64,000 nt of DNA, taken from contig NC_063045.1 of the NCBI RefSeq assembly GCF_018812025.1, positions 51,109,079 through 51,173,078 on the forward strand. The letters run 5' to 3'. Source of the stretch: Megalobrama amblycephala. Its lineage: Eukaryota > Chordata > Actinopteri > Cypriniformes > Xenocyprididae. Below are positions 36,401 to 48,102 of the stretch, one piece after another (position 1 is the stretch's first letter; the number at the start of each line of letters is the position of its first letter). The notes beneath the pieces were generated by a model, which worked only from the letters and a program-made list of their open reading frames with translations, was not told the DNA's origin and ran no database searches. Position numbers and translations under genes: made by a program.

Positions 36401-36942
36401 TGTTTGTTCGGTATGATGTTGAATAATTATGCACGATTAATAGTAATAGTAGTACGCAGAGCCAAAGCACAACCAAAACAATGTTTATCTGCAAAATGCA
36501 TGCAGTTTTGCTTTTTAACTGCTAGAGGGCCAAAAGTTACCTTTAATAAAATAGTTTAGAATGTCTTTATTAAAGGTTATTTGTTGAGTAGCAGCAAAAC
36601 CAACACTAAAAAAGGTCAGCTTGAACTAGCAAAAATTGAACCTGTAACAATACAGAGGCAACACAACAGTAGGATGTAATCTTCACATGGCATTTCTTCC
36701 ATGTTCAGTTTTCTTAAAAGAAGAATCCCTTCAAAAATATCTGGCTAAAGAATAATCCCCCAGTTGACCTTTCAGGACCAAAACTGAAGCAAAGCTCACA
36801 AAATCTATTCATTAGTGTCACAAAGTCTGAGACATGCGACACAGACTGATTCTGAACTCCTTGATCCCAGAGTGCACCATTCATGCTTGTCACACTCCAC
36901 AAGTTTGTCTGTCACCATTCAGACAAGTTAAATCTGCACATT

Positions 36943-37868
36943 TAAAGGGATAGTTCATTCAAAAATGAATATTTTTCCAGCATTGTCATTCGAAACCCAT
37001 ATGATTTTATTTCTTCTGTACAACACTAAAGGAGATGTTAGGCAGAATGTTTAAGCTGCTCTTTTCCTAAGAATGAAAGTGAACGGTGACCATAAAGGTG
37101 TCATAACATTAATAAATTTAGTCTTTTCCTCAAATAAAGCAATTGTATTACTTCAGAAGACTTGTAATATAGGATGTGAATCATATTTTATGATGCTTTC
37201 ATTGCACTTTTTGTCATTTATAGAGCTTGGGTCATTATTCACTTTCATTAGGGCTTTTCACACTTGAAATAGTTAACCCTGGGTCATTCTAAACCCCAGG
37301 TGATTGCAACCCAGTCTCATTAGAAAAACGTACCTGCGAGAACGTTTACACAAGTCGTAAAATACGTACCAATATGTACATATCAGTGCAGTTTAGATGT
37401 GAAATGTCCACTGAGTGGCGCTAAAAGCGTGTTCATTTTTTTTTTTTTTTTTTTTGCCGGAACAGATAAACATGAATATGGTACGTTTTTATGACGTTGG
37501 TTTTTCACTGCAGTTCTGATTTGAAATTTGCACTCCATTGCGTTTTAAAATAACGTACCACCAACAGTACAACTAAACCTATCCGATAGTGTTAACAAAA
37601 GCAATTGTAACATAAAAAGCATCCATAATCGTGCCGCTTTAGCTTGTTTAGATCTCGCTTTGAGCTCTTTTACCTTGACTTGCCTTTCACGGGATTCATG
37701 CCCAAGGCTTTCTCGTCTTATGTACAACTCCGTATCAGCTGAGCTACCGAACAAGCTTGTTATGTCAGAAAAGCGAAACATATTCTCCTAAATATCTGCT
37801 TTTATGTTCCACGGACAGTCAAATGGGTTTGGAACAACATGAGGGCGAGTAAATGATGAAATAATTAA
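36943..37868. mobile_element. TTTAAAGGGATAGTTC element, interrupted by a second element
   Basis: The left part (AAAGGGATAGTTCATTCAAA, 36946) matches the end of the foldback at 44954-46766. The right part (GGAACAACATGAGGGCGAGT, near 37830) matches its inner sequence but ends at AAATGATGAAATAATTA without a clear terminus. A one-ended copy of the CTCATTAGAAAAACG element lies inside (37313-37790). Confidence 0.55.
37313..37790 (-). mobile_element. one-ended copy of the CTCATTAGAAAAACG element with tRNA-like module
   Basis: From the end CAGTCTCATTAGAAAAACG the order is TACGTACC.., CACTGAGTGGCGCTAAAA, a T run (37435-37455), GCCGGAACAGATAAACATGA, GATAGTGTTAACAAAAGC, then on the minus strand a B-box-like GGGCATGAATCCC and A box GGTAGCTCAGCTGA. 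This matches the right arm of 23969-28008 in order and orientation relative to the TIR. Confidence 0.6.
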
Positions 37869-37869
37869 T

Positions 37870-40435
37870 ATTGAACCATATTCTATTGAATATTCATCAT
37901 GATGTTGAGAAAACTCCTAAACAGACGTTTTTAGACAATGAGACAGCAGTGACGAGTACATTTGCATGAAGGAATTGCATGATTTACAGTGCTCCGTTTT
38001 TCTAATCCAGACTGTGATTCATTACAGAAGCTCTTCAGCTGACCCCTCAACAGACCACCTGCACTAAAGAACCTCTCTAAAACCTTATTCATTTGACCTC
38101 AAAGTCCCTGACTCAAGGTTATGTTTAAAGGATGCGCAACACTACATTATCATCAGTCTGGAAAATCTGTTTGAACAGAACGAAGCCTTCTCCCAGAGGA
38201 GAGTTGCTAACCTTGCATTGAACTGAGTAGGTCTCCTCTCCTGTGATAACTTCTGCTAAACTAACCATGAGTGTTGTGTCCTTGGGAATAAATTTCACTT
38301 TGTTGCACTGAAAGAGAAGAAAGAGGAGCTTGCACGACTTGTTCGAAGGTTGTTTCTTCTCATTTCAAATTACAAAGCGGTGCGAAAACATCAAATCAAA
38401 GTCATTATGAAGAGGTTTGATGTATATGTTCACAGTTGCACTTTATCTAGACTGTTTAATTGCTTTGAATACATTTCATGCCTAAGCTACAGTTTCCTTA
38501 AGGCAAGAAACAGATCGCACAGATGTTCTGTCATCATGTCTTTTAGTTTTTAAACATCAAAATGAGTGAGAAATGAACATATTATGGTGATTCTCATTCG
38601 TTTCCTCTAACTGCAAACTTCTGCAATATAAGAAAGATTTTTTTTCTTTTTTTTTGGGCATTTTGAGAAATATTGTTGACACCCACAAAGCAGTGTATGC
38701 AGCAAAACAATAGCATCTTGTTTGGTGTTTTGCAAATATTCCCCCCTGAAGTTCCTCCGTTTGAGACATGGAATTGTTTGCTGAAATGCATAACGGAGAC
38801 CTCTAATGTTTCTGGTAACCTGTTGCTTTGAATACCAATGTGAACAAACAAAAGACAATCTTTCTTTGCTGGCACACCTGTCTCCATCACCATGCAGTTT
38901 TCTAATAATAATAAAGGACAGGGAGCTGTTAATAAAAAAAAAATGTGACTAGCTACATAAAATCTTAAATAAGACCACATTGGACAAAATATCCATTGTT
39001 TGCGGTGCCGTTTTATGCGAAGGAATCGATTTGTTTGATTCTCTGGTAAGCAAAAGCTGTTATACTGAAAAATATTGGTGTAGAATAAATTTTCACTCAG
39101 AAACTGCAAGTAAAGTTCACTCTTAATTACAAACAAACAGTAAGTAACACACTGGGTAGAAAGACTAAATTAGAATTTGCTTGTAAAATATACTGTTGTA
39201 AAATACTTGCTTGTATTCTTGTAAAATAAAACGTGTTGGGATGGCCCAAAGTTTTAATGGGTTTTAAAGGGACATCCTTTCCTGCAGTGCTGCAGCACAG
39301 TAATGAACTCCTCTGTGCGGTTTCACAAAATGTTAGTAAATTACAGGGCAATTTAAAAAGACCTGGTGCCACTATTGCATCCATCCAGCCAGCAGACACA
39401 TGCATTTCTATTGTTCAAAACTAGCAGCCTCCACTATCACTCACACAGTCTGCTGTAGTCAGTTAGGAATTAATTTGAGTCCTGACCCTGAAGCAACTGG
39501 ACTGGATATGATGACAAATCTCATACAGGGAGCGGCTCATGGCCTGCACATTTTTATCTGTCACACAGTTGTGTCGGCATAACAGGCATCTCTTCAGAAG
39601 CACCGTGGGGGTATGTAACCGTTTTAACTTCGTTTACTAATTAGCAGACGTTGAGAAAACGGTTTGTAACACATTCATCAATGATAAATTGTAGCTAAAC
39701 AAGAGGCAATGGCATGTCAGTGGCACATAAAGTGAGATATGAACTGTATTGTAGAATTGTGATATTGTATCCCTCACAGAGCTGTTTTTTTCACAAAGCA
39801 TACAAAGAAATAGGTCTACAGTACTGCAAATTTAATGAGAACACATTTCACAGGGTCAGGAAAAACTACAGCTATGGCTGTGTTGATTGACCAAGATGAC
39901 TTTATGAAGTATGACATGAAGAAAAGTGCCAAATACCAATAAAATAAGAGACAATAAATGGAGTTACATGCCATTTTGCCATCAAGTTTGTTAGAAACTG
40001 CAACAAATCATGGTTTAATTAAACAATAAATGATAAGTGAATGTAAGCTAGGGTGAAGTGCTCTACTAAAGTGACTAAAAGTTTAATAATGGAAATGTTT
40101 GTGTGTACTTACAGTACACGCACCCCTCTGTCTGCCTGTTAAATGACTGTTGTGACCCACACATCTTATAATAACTTTTACCACAGAAATTTACCATCAA
40201 AACTTTATCTAGAATGGCCCAAGTACCTTTTTGTCCTAGAAAAAGGCATGTGGTGAGTCATATATAGACTATTACTCGCATTAAGCCACCAAAATGAGTT
40301 TATCAATGTTTGATGAGAAGGATTTTACACAGGGGATAAAATATGATGACACTTGATATCTGATACAATGACCTGCAGTTTGCTACAGGTAAGGAAAATA
40401 ATTTCATTTTAAACTAAATTTCATGAACACAAATT
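37870..40435. other. no gene confirmed; upstream of the GGAT array
   Basis: A 180-codon minus-strand frame (38594-39136) has no recognised domain and is treated as chance. The segment 39085-39190 matches 12860-12990 and is a dispersed repeat. Nothing else was recognised. Confidence 0.4.
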
Positions 40436-42661
40436 GGATGGATGGATGGATGGATGGATGGAAAAATAAAGAAAGGATGGAAGGAAGGAAGGATGGATGG
40501 ATGGATGGATGGCAGAAGAAAAAGAAAGAAAGGATGGATGGATGGAAAAAAGGAAGGATGGAAGGAAGGATGGATGGATGGATGGATGGATGGATGGATG
40601 GATGGATGGATGGATGGCAGAAGAAAAAGAAAGAAAGGATGGATGATGGATGGATGGAAGATAGAAAAAAATAAAGGAAGGAAAGAAGGAAGGATGGATG
40701 GATGGATGGATGGATGGATGGATGGATGGATGGCAGAAGAAAAAGAAAGAAAGGATGGATGATGGATGGATGGAAGATAGAAAAAAATAAAGGAAGGAAA
40801 GAAGGAAGGATGGATGGATGGATGGATGGATGGATGGATGGATGGATGGATGGATGGACGGATGGATGGATGGAAAAAGAAAGGAAGGATGGATGGAAGG
40901 AAGGAAGGAAGGAAGGAAGGAAGGAAGGATGGATGGAAAAAGAAAGAAAGGATGGATGGATGGATGGATGGATGGATGGATGGAAAAAGAAAGGATGGAT
41001 GGATGGATGGATGTATGGATGGAAAAAAGAAAGGATGGAAGGAAGGAAGGATGGATGGATGGATGGATGGATGGATGGCAGAAGAAAAAGAAAGAAAGGA
41101 TGGATGGCTGGATGGATGGATGGAAAAAAGGAAGGAAGGAAGGAAGGAAGGAAAGATGGATGGATGGATGGATGGATGGATGGATGGATGGATGGATGGA
41201 TGGATGGAAGACAGAAAAAAGAAAGGAAGGAAGGAAGGAAGGAAGGATGGATGGATGGATGGATGGATGGATGGATGGATGGATGGATGGCAGAAGAAAA
41301 AGAAAGAAAGGATGGATGGCTGGATGGATGGATGGAAAAAAGGAAGGAAGGAAGGAAGGAAGGATGGATGGATGGATGGATGGATGGATGGATGGAAGAT
41401 AGAAAAAAAGAAAGGAAGAAAAGAAGGAAGGAAGGATGGATGGAAAAGAAAGAAAGGATGGATGGAAGGAAGGAAAGAAGGAAGGAAGGATGGATGGATG
41501 GATGGATGGATGGATGGATGGATGGATGGAAAAAGAAAGGATGGATGGATGGATGGATGGATGGATGGATGGATGGAAAAATAAAGAAAGGATGGAAGGA
41601 AGGAAGGATGGATGGATGGATGGATGGCAGAAGAAAAAGAAAGAAAGGATGGATGGATGGAAAAAAGGAAGGATGGAAGGAAGGATGGATGGATGGATGG
41701 ATGGATGGCAGAAGAAAAAGAAAGAAAGGATGGATGATGGATGGATGGATGGAAGATAGAAAAAAATAAAGGAAGGAAAGAAGGAAGGAAGGATGGATGG
41801 ATGGATGGATGGATGGATGGATGGATGGATGGATGGACGGATGGATGGAAAAAGAAAGGAAGGATGGATGGAAGGAAGGAAGGAAGGAAGGAAGGATGGA
41901 TGGAAAAAGAAAGAAAGGATGGATGGATGGATGGATGGATGGATGGATGGATGTATGGATGGAAAAAGAAAGGATGGATGGATGGATGGATGTATGGATG
42001 GAAAAAAGAAAGGATGGAAGGAAGGAAGGAAGGATGGATGGATGGATGGATGGATGGATGGCAGAAGAAAAAGAAAGAAAGGATGGATGGCTGGATGGAT
42101 GGAAAAAAGGAAGGAAGGAAAGATGGATGGATGGATGGATGGATGGAAGACAGAAAAAAGAAAGGAAGGAAGGAAGGAAGGAAGGAAGGAAGGATGGATG
42201 GATGGATGGATGGATGGATGGATGGATGGCAGAAGAAAAAGAAAGGATGGATGGCTGGATGGATGGAAAAAAGGAAGGAAGGAAGGATGGATGGATGGAT
42301 GGATGGATGGAAGATAGAAAAAAGAAAGGAAGAAAAGAAGGAAGGATGGATGGATGGAAAAGAAAGAAAGGATGGATGGAAGGAAGGAAGGAAAGAAGGA
42401 AGGAAGGATGGATGGATGGATGGAAAAAGAAAGGATGGATGGATGGATGGATGGAAAAAAAGAAAGGAAGGATGGATGGATGGATGAAAAAAGGAAGGAT
42501 GGATGGATGGATGAAAAAAGGAAGGAAGGATGGATGGATGGATGGATGGAAGATAGAAAAAACAAAGGAAGGAAGGAAGGATGGATGGATGGATGGAAGA
42601 TAGAAAAAAGAAAGGAAGGAAGGAAGGAAGGAAGGATGGATGGATGGATGGATGGATGGAT
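40436..42661 (+). repeat. 2.2-kb GGAT/GGAA tetranucleotide array with higher-order repeats
   Basis: The plus strand is almost wholly purines plus the T of GGAT. GGAT runs, GGAA runs and AAAAAGAAAG spacers alternate, with the marker GGCAGAAGAAAAAGAAAG repeated many times. A block beginning AAAAATAAAGAAAGGATGG at about 40463 recurs nearly intact at about 41577, giving a roughly 1.1-kb higher-order period. Within the first unit a block containing GATGATGGATGG recurs about 115 bases apart. The long open frames here (DGWM on plus, HPSI and PSFL on minus) arise only because the repeat lacks stops. Confidence 0.97.
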
Positions 42662-43119
42662 ACTATCTATAATAGTAAAATAAATTCTTTAATGCAGCTT
42701 ACTGTGTGGCATATCAAGTGATTTCAATTCCCACAAAGGAAAACTACACTAAAAATAAAAAAAGCAGCAGCAGGACAAGATAAATTGTTGTGAGCGCAGC
42801 TGTCCCTTACAGAAAACAATAGCCATAACTAGAGCCATAACTAGATCCAGCTCTGGCCATTTGGCTCTGTTGGTCTATCTCAACATCCTTTATGATTGAT
42901 GGAGGTTTGCAACCAAGAAGCAATAGTTTGGCATTATTGTGAAAACCTGAAACAGGTGTTAAGATAGAAAGAGAGTCTAAATAAAAAGTCAATAAACACA
43001 GCCTTTGGGAGACGTTTTATAGATGCAGTGCAGAATGGCCGTTTGGCGATGCGATATAAGAGATTTATTGTAAACTAAAACTAAAAGGAAAACAACTGAT
43101 TTATAAATATTTGCAAGTA
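42662..43119. other. no feature recognised
   Basis: Spacer between the tetranucleotide array and a dispersed repeat. Confidence 0.4.
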
Positions 43120-43385
43120 ACTTTGCAACTACAGTACATGACAACTAACTCTCATTAGAGTATTAGTATAGTAGACTGTTAGTAGACAGTCAGGTTAGGG
43201 TTAGGTGTTATAGGGTCAAGTTGACATATAGTAGTTGCAGAGTACTTATAGTAAGTAGAGTGTCTGTTGGTGGAGCATCAAAATAAAGCGTTATTCTAAT
43301 GAGAGTAGTTGGCATGTAGCTGTAGTCACAGAGTTAGTAAAATGTCTAGTGGACCATCAAAATAAAGTGTTACCAATTAATGCAA
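43120..43385. repeat. interspersed repeat with internal direct repeats
   Basis: CAACTAACTCTCATTAGAGT, AGACTGTTAGTAGACAGTCA and two copies of GGA-CATCAAAATAAAG-GTTA occur in an order found in a common cyprinid DNA repeat. The GGTTAGGGTTAGG within it is internal to this family, not telomeric. Confidence 0.5.
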
Positions 43386-44953
43386 AGAATACTGCAAATA
43401 AAAAAATAAAAAACTACACTTAAAATGGTTACCTACAAAAATATGTACTTGTTTTCATAGTCTTTCATCACGTCACGGAATAATCTGACCAGTGTGTCTG
43501 CGTGTGAGAACACATTCCACCTGCAGATGGCAATATGTTGTGTGATGCCAGTAAGATTATTAACAAAAATGAACACAACTAAAACTGCACACATTATCTG
43601 TGCATGAAAATGAACAAGTTACAGAAGCATTGTGATTCCTATGCACATACAGACTTCCTCAAAGGCTCATTGTAGGTGTAAATATAAACTCTGTAATGTT
43701 CTATTGATTCCTCATATGATTCTTCAACTATATTACTAAAATTAAAACAAAAATACGTAAACAAAATTTAAAAAAAATACATTTTAAAATAGCACTAAAA
43801 TAAAATTAAGAAAATGCTAAAATACAGTAATCTTGAGGGGTATATGAGCACTGGCTTTATCTAAAAATCCATTTCCTAGATAAAACATATGCCTTGGATT
43901 GTCAGTATATTCCCTTTTTTTCCCAATTTAAATTAACAAGAACTGCTAAATTCATTTAGAAGCCAAGCTGCTAACCAACTCTGATTAAATCTGGTTTAGC
44001 TGTCATTAAAGATTAAAACTCAGTTAGCCGTATTATTCCTCATAGTCACGGCAAGATTTCACGTTGTTTGCTCTTTAAACTGTATAATGTCTAATTAGTG
44101 CAAAATATACAAGTTACAATATACAAAGTATTTGTGTATTTGTACTGTACTGTAGATGTATAATTACCCAAACTGCTGAGGTGACTTTTCAAATTAGTCC
44201 TTGTTGGCTATAATTGGACTCATTGTGCTAAGCAGTAATTATGAGCTGATATCATGCATTTTAATGCTGGAGATTCAAAGCAATTTTTGTTTTGCATGAT
44301 ACAGAATTGACTTACTACTCCTGAGAGGACAGTTTCAATTAAGTGATTAAGATGCCTTGTACTGTATGTTAACTGATTATTCTATTTGACCTTGGCTCAT
44401 TAGTGAACACAATCAAATTTGAAATAGTTTGTTTACTGATTATGCAACATGTTCAAAAAAATTAAAAAAAAAGAAGAAGGAAAGGTTGATTTTTGGTAGC
44501 TGATTTCCTGACACTGCGGCACACAATCATTTACCCACCAACAAAAATCCAGGCTTGGTTTGTGTTGATACTATGTAATATCAGAAATGTCCCCAAACAT
44601 TATGTGTAACCCAGCGACAAGTCATTTTTATGCTCATGCTGAAAGCAAAAATATTGGCAACATTAAAGTTGATTAAAAAACCATCAACAAAACATGATTC
44701 AGCTGACTAGCCGCATATTCTAATGAACTATGTTGGACGACACTAATAATTCTCAAAAATATCTTTATATTATAAGAGATACTTTTTTAGTGTCTAAAGT
44801 TTGGAGGCATAAAAGGGTAAATTATGTGAAATGGTTTAACTGATTCATTAAAAAATTCCAACTCAAAAGATTGGTTCTTTCATTAATCAGAATCGGAATG
44901 CCTTTTCTCACACAAATGTGCCAGGGAGCACAGAATATACATTTTAAATGAAT
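43386..44953. other. no gene recognised
   Basis: AT-rich; no supported exon or bounded element. Confidence 0.4.
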
Positions 44954-45181
44954 TTAAAGGGTTAGTTCACTCAAAAATGAAAATTCTGTCATTAATTATT
45001 CATGTCGTTTCACACCCATAAGACGTTCGTTCATCTTCAGAACACAAATTAAGATATGTTTGAAAAAATCCGATGGCTCAGTGAGGCCTCCATTGCCAGC
45101 AAGATAATTAAGACTTTTAGACGCCCAGAAAGCTACTAAAGACATTTTTAAAACAGTTCAGGAGACTACAGTGGTTCAACC

Positions 45182-46131
45182 TTAAAGGTGCCCTAGATTA
45201 TGTTTTTAAAAGATGTAATATAAGTCTAAGGTGTCCCCTGAATGTGTCTGTGAAGTTTCAGCTCAAAATACCCCATAGATTTTTTTTAATTAATTTTTTT
45301 AACTGCCTATTTTGGGGCATCATTATAAACGCGCTGATTTATGCTGCGGCCCCTTTAAATCCCGTGCTCTCCACCTACAGAGCTCGCGCTTGCCTTAAAC
45401 AGTGCCTTAACAAAGTTTACACAGCTAATATAACCCTCAAAATGGATCTTTATAAAGTGTTCGTCATGCATGCGGCATGCATGCGTCGGATTATGTGAGT
45501 ATTGTATACTGTTATATTGTTTACATTGATTCTGAATGAGTTTGAGGCTATGCTGCGTGGCTAAAGCTAACATTACACACTGTTGGATAGATTTATAAAG
45601 AATGAAGTTGTGTTTATGCATTATACAGACTGCAAGTGTTTAAAAGTGAAAATAGCGACGGCTCTTGTCTCCGTGAATACAGTAAGAAATGATGGTAACT
45701 TAAACCACATTTAACAGTACATTAGCAACATGCTAACGAAACATTTAGAAAGACAGTTTACAAATATTACTAAAAATATCATATTATCATGGATCATGTC
45801 AGCTATTATTGCTCCATCTGCCATTTTTCGCTGTTGTTCTTGCTTGCTTACCTAGTCTGTTGATTCAGCTGTGCACATCCAGACGTTCTGCCCTTGTCTA
45901 ATGCCTTTCATAATGATAATGTTGGGAACGTGGGCTGGCATATGTTACGTAACAGTCTGTGTTATGTTGAGATTCGCCTGTTCTTCGGAGGTCTTTTTAA
46001 CAAATGAGATTTATATAAGAAGGAGGAAACAATGGAGTTTGAGACTCACTGTATGTCATTTCCATGTACTGAACTCTTGTTATTTAACTATGCCAAGATA
46101 AATTAAATTTTTCATTTGAGGGCACCTTTAA
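45182..46131. mobile_element. TTAA-flanked element inserted in the left arm of the foldback
   Basis: Ends AAAGGTGCCCTAGATTATG and inverse ...TTGAGGGCACCTTT lie between TTAA copies (45182-45185 and 46128-46131). The right arm of the host palindrome shows the undisturbed site, where GGTTGAACC and CATAACATTAA are joined with a single TTAA. The interior (for example CATGCATGCGGCATGCATGC) is a common cyprinid sequence with no intact gene. Confidence 0.85.
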
Positions 46132-46189
46132 TGTTATGAAGCAGCAAGAATACTAACGAAACGAAATAACGACTATATTCAACAGTATC

Positions 46190-46460
46190 TAGTGATGGGC
46201 GATTTCAAAACACTGCTTCATGAAGCCTCAAAGCTTTATGAATCTTTTGTTTCGAATCAGTGGTTCGGAGCGTGTATCAAACTGCCAAAGTCATGCCCCC
46301 CAGTGGTGAACCATTGAAATTTCAAAACACATATAACGTAACAAAGCCTTGTTTACTGAAATCACGTGACTTTGGCAGTTTGATACACACTGATTCGAAA
46401 CAAAAGATTCACAAAGCTTTGAAGTTTCATGAAGCAATGTTTTGAAATCGCCCATCACTA
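46190..46460. repeat. central hairpin of the foldback element
   Basis: Arms start TAGTGATGGGCGATTTC and end GAAATCGCCCATCACTA. Further inward GACTTTGGCAGTTTGATACA is the inverse of TGTATCAAACTGCCAAAGTC. Sequence flanking both sides is also inverse (AACAGTATC and GATATTGTT). Taken alone it resembles a MITE, but no direct duplication is present because the palindrome continues outward. Confidence 0.75.
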
Positions 46461-46808
46461 GATATTGTTGAATAAAGTCATTTTGGTTTTTTGGCGCACA
46501 AAAAGTATTCTCGTCACTTCATAACATTAAGGTTGAACCACTGTAGTCACATGAACTGTTTTAAATATGTCTTTAGTAGCTTTCTGGGCATCTGAAAGTT
46601 TTAATTACCTTGCTGGCAATGGAGGCCTCACTGTACCATCAGATTTTATCAAAAATATCTTAATTTGTGTTCTGAAGATGAACGAAGGTCTTCAAGGTGT
46701 GGAACGATATGAGAGCGAGTAATTATTGACAGAATTTTCATTTTTGGGGGTGAAATAACGCTTTAATCTTATTTTGTACAAACAAATGTTTAAACAAAAA
46801 TATATATT

Positions 46809-46832
46809 TTATTATTATTATTATTATTATTA
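46809..46832. repeat. (ATT)n trinucleotide microsatellite
   Basis: About eight ATT units. Confidence 0.9.
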
Positions 46833-46934
46833 AATAATATTAATAAATATAAACCAACTTAATTTAAGCTAAATTTGTCTGTTTCTCACACAAAGCTGTC
46901 TTATGGTTACAGAAGTCTTTGAATATAGAGCATA

Positions 46935-47827
46935 AAGGCCTGTTCACACCGGGACGAATATCGCGCGCGATTTTCGCCGACGTTTAACGCCTTGTGACTA
47001 AACAACGGCCGCCAATGTGAGTGTGCACACCAACGCGAAAAATGTGAGGCGTAAAAGCGTCATTTTAAAAAAAAAACGCCTCGGGTTCATTTTTTTTTGT
47101 TTGACGCGCCGTGTTAAAAACTGGCCGACCAATGAGATTGGTGCTTTTGTTCACGTGCCTGGAGCTGCTGAAGTTACAGTAAAACACGACTTGGTGGCGC
47201 TCAAGCACAAAATGGTCTTGCCGAGCACACAAGACGACAAAGAGAAAGTAAGTAGACGAGGAAGACCCCTACAAACTATCCCTGCATCTCAAACAGCTCC
47301 CTAGCTTCCTAGGTCGTGTATCAGTATACCATGTAAATGAATGTGGCCGACTCCCTGATCAGTGCCCTGACTAGTGAAGTAGAGAGCTGATTGAGATGCA
47401 CACTATGGGTGCTCTGCCACAGATGTGTATTATTTCTGTATTTTTACTTTTTTTTTTCTTTTACATTCAAGAAATATAGTTGAGAATGTCTGTTTCATAA
47501 ATATGTTTATTTACACTACCGTTCACTTGCACTACTGTCATTGTGACTTATTTGCACTACCGTTTCTGACTAATATATATATATATATATAATGTAGGCC
47601 TATGCCATTTTATATATGCATTTTTTTTATCTTCTTTAACTTTATTAATATCATATGTTTATTTGCACTACCATTAAGCACAAGCGCCACATACTGTCAG
47701 GGAGTGAATTTGCACTTTCACTCGGCGTATCGCCGGTGAAAATCGCTTGGGTGTGAACACAAAAAACGTCTCGAAAAACGCTGACGATAAATGCGTGCGA
47801 TATTCGTCACGGTGTGTACGGGCTTTA
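46935..47827. mobile_element. element with GCCTGTTCACACCGGGACG ends, copy 1
   Basis: Left GGCCTGTTCACACCGGGACG and right inverse GCCCGTACACACCGTGACG match, each followed inward by AATATCGC-CGC. TTTAA/TAAA at the borders hints at TTAA targeting. A related copy in the opposite orientation lies at 56738-57515. The frame at 47017-47304 contains KEKVSRRGRPLQT but no identifiable domain, and an (AT)n tract (47572-47592) lies inside. Confidence 0.65.
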
Positions 47828-47839
47828 AGTCATATGGAT

Positions 47840-48094
47840 TAGGGCTGGGCGATATATCGCATGAGATTGTCACGCGCATTTCGTCAGTAAAGCCGGTTCC
47901 CTGATTACCGCTAAATCGCCATCACCTGCTTTCAAATGGAGCGGCATTTATTGACAGAACCGTAGTTCACTGTCAAGCTACGCAATATCGCGTTCATTAT
48001 CGCAGATGAATCGCCTTCGATAATGAACGCGATATTGCGTAGCTTACTGACGAAATGCGCGTGACAATCTCATGCGAAATATCGCCCAGCCCTA
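47840..48094. mobile_element. 255-bp double-hairpin hAT MITE
   Basis: Outer arms of 51 bases, TAGGGCTGGGCGATAT... and its inverse, differ at one base. They are flanked by a perfect 8-bp duplication ATATGGAT (47832-47839 and 48095-48102). A second perfect 28-base inverted repeat (47975-48002 and 48018-48045, loop 15) lies in the right half and abuts the right outer arm. Near-identity of the arms suggests a recent insertion. Confidence 0.92.
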
Positions 48095-48102
48095 ATATGG
48101 AT

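Larger units (their letters stand above)
44954..46766. mobile_element. large TTAA-flanked foldback element
   Basis: TTAA (44954-44957) then AGGGTTAGTTCACTC..., and on the right ...CACCCCCAAAAATGAAAATT-type inverse ending CGCTTTAA (TTAA 46763-46766). The two arms pair along their whole length: AATGGAGGCCTCACTG, TTTAGTAGCTTTCTGGGC and GGTTGAACCACTGTAGT on the right answer inverse copies on the left. They meet in a central hairpin with GTGATGGGCGATTTCAAAAC arms (46190-46460). The left arm is split by the element at 45182-46131. No transposase. Confidence 0.85.

Noticed and set aside
38594..39136. 180-codon minus-strand frame as a gene
   Set aside because: No domain, signal or splice context; part of it lies in a dispersed repeat shared with 12860-12990.
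40421..42565. 714-codon minus-strand frame (HPSI/PSFL) and 355- and 268-codon plus-strand frames (DGWM)
   Set aside because: All are translations of the GGAT/GGAA array, which has no stop codons in several frames. They have repeat-only composition and overlap each other on both strands.
43190..43207. Telomere-like GGTTAGGGTTAGG
   Set aside because: Only about two units, and it is an internal part of a dispersed repeat (43120-43385).
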